Assembly (NCBI GenBank): GCA_017935825.1
Contig: JAGBGW010000259.1
Span: 1-6,220, forward strand
Reading direction: 5' to 3'
Origin: Clostridia bacterium
GTDB taxonomy: Bacteria > Bacillota > Clostridia > Christensenellales > Maliibacteriaceae
Length of the DNA stretch: 6,220 nt
The translations under genes and the position numbers were made by a program. Below the pieces are notes generated by a model. That model worked only from the letters and a program-made list of their open reading frames with translations, made no database searches and had not been told where the DNA came from. This document shows positions 4,714 to 6,220 of the stretch, one piece after another. Position 1 is the first letter of the stretch; each line of letters starts with the position of its first letter.

Positions 4714-6162
4714 GTGAGTCTTGTTCAGATCGCCTGTCTGCATTCGGATGTGGGGCAGGCAGAATATATGTGCCGGATTTTCGCCGCCAATGGGATCGAT
4801 GCCGTGGTAAGTGAACATACCATGGATTTTCCCGAACCCTTGAGCGCTTCGGCGATTTATATCCTGTTGTTTCGTCGTGCCTGCTCCTACGCCCTTTGGC
4901 CTGTAACGGAGGCACAGAATGCATTTGCCGCTGGGGTACAGGTTTTGCCGCTTTGCATGGACGATACCCTGCCCACAGCGGAGATCAGCCTGTTTGCCGG
5001 GGACTTAAGCCCTGTGTTTATGCAGCAGTACCCGTTTTTTATCGTCATGGCGGAGATCGTTCGCCGCATCCAGACGATGCTTTCGATGAACACCACGCTG
5101 CCCTTGGTGCTGGACCCGGAGGCAGAAGTTGTGCAGGAGGATATACAGACCCGGGAACCGCCGCTTGAAATCGCTGACGAACGGCTTTTGATGGCACTGC
5201 AAACACAGCTGCAGACAAAAGAACCCATTACCCGCAGCAAAGCAAAATCCATCCGCTTTTTGGATCTTCGCGGTTACGATATCGAGGATATTTCTCCCCT
5301 TGCTGCCTTTTCTTCGCTGGAAGTGCTGCTTCTTTGTTCCAATAAGATCCGCGATTTGTCGCCGCTTGAAAACCTGATGGGATTGAGCATCTTGGATGCC
5401 GAGGACAACCAAATCGAAAACATCGATGCGCTGACCCGTCTTGCCCGTTTGGAAACGCTGTCACTGTCAGATAATGTCATTACGGATTTGTCCCCGCTTT
5501 CGTATCATGCCAATCTTCGCAGGGTATACTTATCCAACAACCGCATCTTTGATATTGCGCCTTTGGCAACGATCACAAATTTGACGCATCTGCACCTTGC
5601 AGGCAACCGCATTTATTCGGTAAGCGCAGTATCCCGTCTTCAGCAGCTGGTCTCGCTGGATCTTTCAAAAAACAACCTGCAAAACGCCGATGCACTTGGT
5701 ACGCTCAATGCACTGCAGGTGCTGCGTTTGTCGGACAATGCGGTGGAATCCTGTGAATTTGTGCAGCAGCTTGCAAATCTTCGTGTCCTTCTTGCAGATA
5801 ACACAAAATTCAGCGTTCTTAAACCGTTGCAAAACCTGACATCGCTTCGCATCCTGCATCTTTCAAATTGCAGGATCAGCGACCTGTCCCCACTTTGCGA
5901 ATGTACCCAGCTGTGTGATCTGGTGCTTTCGGGCAATGCAATCGAAGACCTCAGCGGTCTTGAAGACTGCACAGCACTGCGTTGTGTGCATGTGGAGGAT
6001 AACCTGATCCAAAATGCAGATGTGCTTTGCCGGCTTCCGGTATTGGAAAGGAATGGTACGAGCAGGCAGAGGCCTTTGAAACCTACGCAGTTGGAAAAAC
6101 GGTGCAGGACATCAATGGAATCAAAACCGATAACAATGGTTATATTCAGGATGATACCTTAA
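4714..6162 (+). CDS. TIR-like domain plus leucine-rich repeat protein, 3' end replaced by foreign frame
   Basis: This encodes 482 aa from GTG 4714, with AAGGAG at 4701-4706 (7-nt spacing). Residues 1-123 look like a compact TIR/Rossmann-type domain: strand VQIACLH, helix GQAEYMCRIFAANGI, strand DAVV, strand AIYILLF, then LWPVTEAQNAF with Trp62-x3-Glu66 (the WxxxE arrangement of NAD-cleaving TIR domains), strand GVQVLPLCMDD, and a closing helix near 107-123. The usual SY.D box is missing and the beta-2 to beta-3 segment is short, so the call is tentative. Residues 124-178 are an acidic linker. Residues 179-442 are twelve leucine-rich repeats of exactly 22 residues (L..L.LS.N.I.DLSPL type), followed by the first residues (VLE) of a thirteenth. 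No signal peptide or membrane helix is seen, so it is probably cytoplasmic. From about residue 446 the pattern is lost and the tail is basic and repeat-free, because it reads another gene out of frame. The native C-terminus is missing. Confidence 0.8.
   Translation: MSLVQIACLHSDVGQAEYMCRIFAANGIDAVVSEHTMDFPEPLSASAIYILLFRRACSYALWPVTEAQNAFAAGVQVLPLCMDDTLPTAEISLFAGDLSPVFMQQYPFFIVMAEIVRRIQTMLSMNTTLPLVLDPEAEVVQEDIQTREPPLEIADERLLMALQTQLQTKEPITRSKAKSIRFLDLRGYDIEDISPLAAFSSLEVLLLCSNKIRDLSPLENLMGLSILDAEDNQIENIDALTRLARLETLSLSDNVITDLSPLSYHANLRRVYLSNNRIFDIAPLATITNLTHLHLAGNRIYSVSAVSRLQQLVSLDLSKNNLQNADALGTLNALQVLRLSDNAVESCEFVQQLANLRVLLADNTKFSVLKPLQNLTSLRILHLSNCRISDLSPLCECTQLCDLVLSGNAIEDLSGLEDCTALRCVHVEDNLIQNADVLCRLPVLERNGTSRQRPLKPTQLEKRCRTSMESKPITMVIFRMIP
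5248..6048 (+). repeat. Leucine-rich repeat array, 12 units of 22 codons plus partial unit
   Basis: Units begin at residues 179, 201, 223, 245, 267, 289, 311, 333, 355, 377, 399 and 421 without any insertion or deletion. Most carry N at the conserved ladder position and D(L/I)SPL or a variant at the end, as in SDS22/internalin-type LRRs. Units 8 and 9 (333-376) deviate most: CEFV replaces SPL, and the conserved Asn is shifted. The repeat is clear in protein but much diverged in DNA, so it is not a recent tandem expansion. Such arrays form curved solenoids that bind proteins or other ligands. Confidence 0.9.
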
Positions 6163-6220
6163 ATACTTCCGTAACCATTTCCATCAGTGATTTTCAGGCA
6201 GCCATCAGTAAGGCAGTGGA
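6033..6220 (+). pseudogene. 5'-truncated gene fragment, C-terminal part of a clostridial secreted-type protein
   Basis: A second reading frame, different from that of the LRR gene, is open from 6003 to the right edge and becomes protein-like from about 6033. It reads ASGIGKEWYEQAEAF, then ETYAVGKTVQDINGI, then a polar turn (KTDNNGYIQDD), then TLNTSVTISISDFQAAISKA. From memory this resembles a module of uncharacterised clostridial secreted lipoproteins (GKEW.EQA..F..Y..GKT, then SVTISI.DF..AI.KA); no function is known to me. No start codon with a ribosome binding site and no signal peptide precede it, and an in-frame TAA lies at 6000-6002, so the 5' part is missing. It continues beyond the window, so its end cannot be described. 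Confidence 0.5.

Noticed and set aside
6051..6162. A genuine C-terminal domain of the LRR protein in its own frame
   Set aside because: The last 37 or so residues are basic and repeat-free, while another frame over the same bases reads as well-formed protein, so the tail is most likely out-of-frame translation.
1..6220. CRISPR arrays, tRNA or rRNA genes, insertion sequences
   Set aside because: No regularly spaced direct repeats, cloverleaf-type sequences, rRNA segments or transposase-like frames were seen on either strand.

Overview
The window looks like chromosomal DNA of a low-to-mid GC Clostridia member, most likely an Oscillospiraceae/Ruminococcaceae-type gut Firmicute. The evidence is strong AGGAGG-type ribosome binding sites, frequent TTG/GTG starts, MKK...LAGC lipoprotein signals, and the gene families present (TAXI-TRAP transporter with DUF1850, DUF4358 lipoprotein, AlgI-like MBOAT acyltransferase). 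This taxonomic placement is inference from gene content, not from a marker gene.

Layout, left to right. Positions 1-163 hold the N-terminus of a minus-strand AlgI/MBOAT-type membrane O-acyltransferase that runs off the left edge. Upstream of it on the same strand is a DUF4358-like lipoprotein (242-775) with its own promoter (about 846-873) and a strong terminator (191-227). Further upstream is a complete TAXI-type TRAP transporter operon, transcribed right to left: solute-binding lipoprotein (3517-4461), small membrane-anchored DUF1850 protein (2991-3500), and fused small+large permease (924-2924). It has a good sigma-A promoter at 4510-4538 and a 13-bp-stem terminator at 874-906.

A 252-bp intergenic region (4462-4713) carries divergent promoters. 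The right-hand one drives a plus-strand gene (4714-6162) encoding a compact TIR-like domain (WxxxE motif at residues 62-66) followed by twelve exact 22-residue leucine-rich repeats. This TIR-LRR architecture is the most unusual content of the window.

Near position 6030-6052 the LRR pattern stops abruptly. From there an unrelated coding sequence is open in a different frame (about 6033 to the right edge), resembling the C-terminal part of a clostridial secreted protein. The LRR gene is therefore fused out of frame to a 5'-truncated gene: either a real deletion or a misassembly.

Functionally, the TAXI/DUF1850/permease genes form one uptake system for an unknown small organic anion. The MBOAT/DUF4358 pair points to acylation of a cell-surface polymer. 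The TIR-LRR protein is a candidate sensor/effector, with no recognisable partner inside the window.
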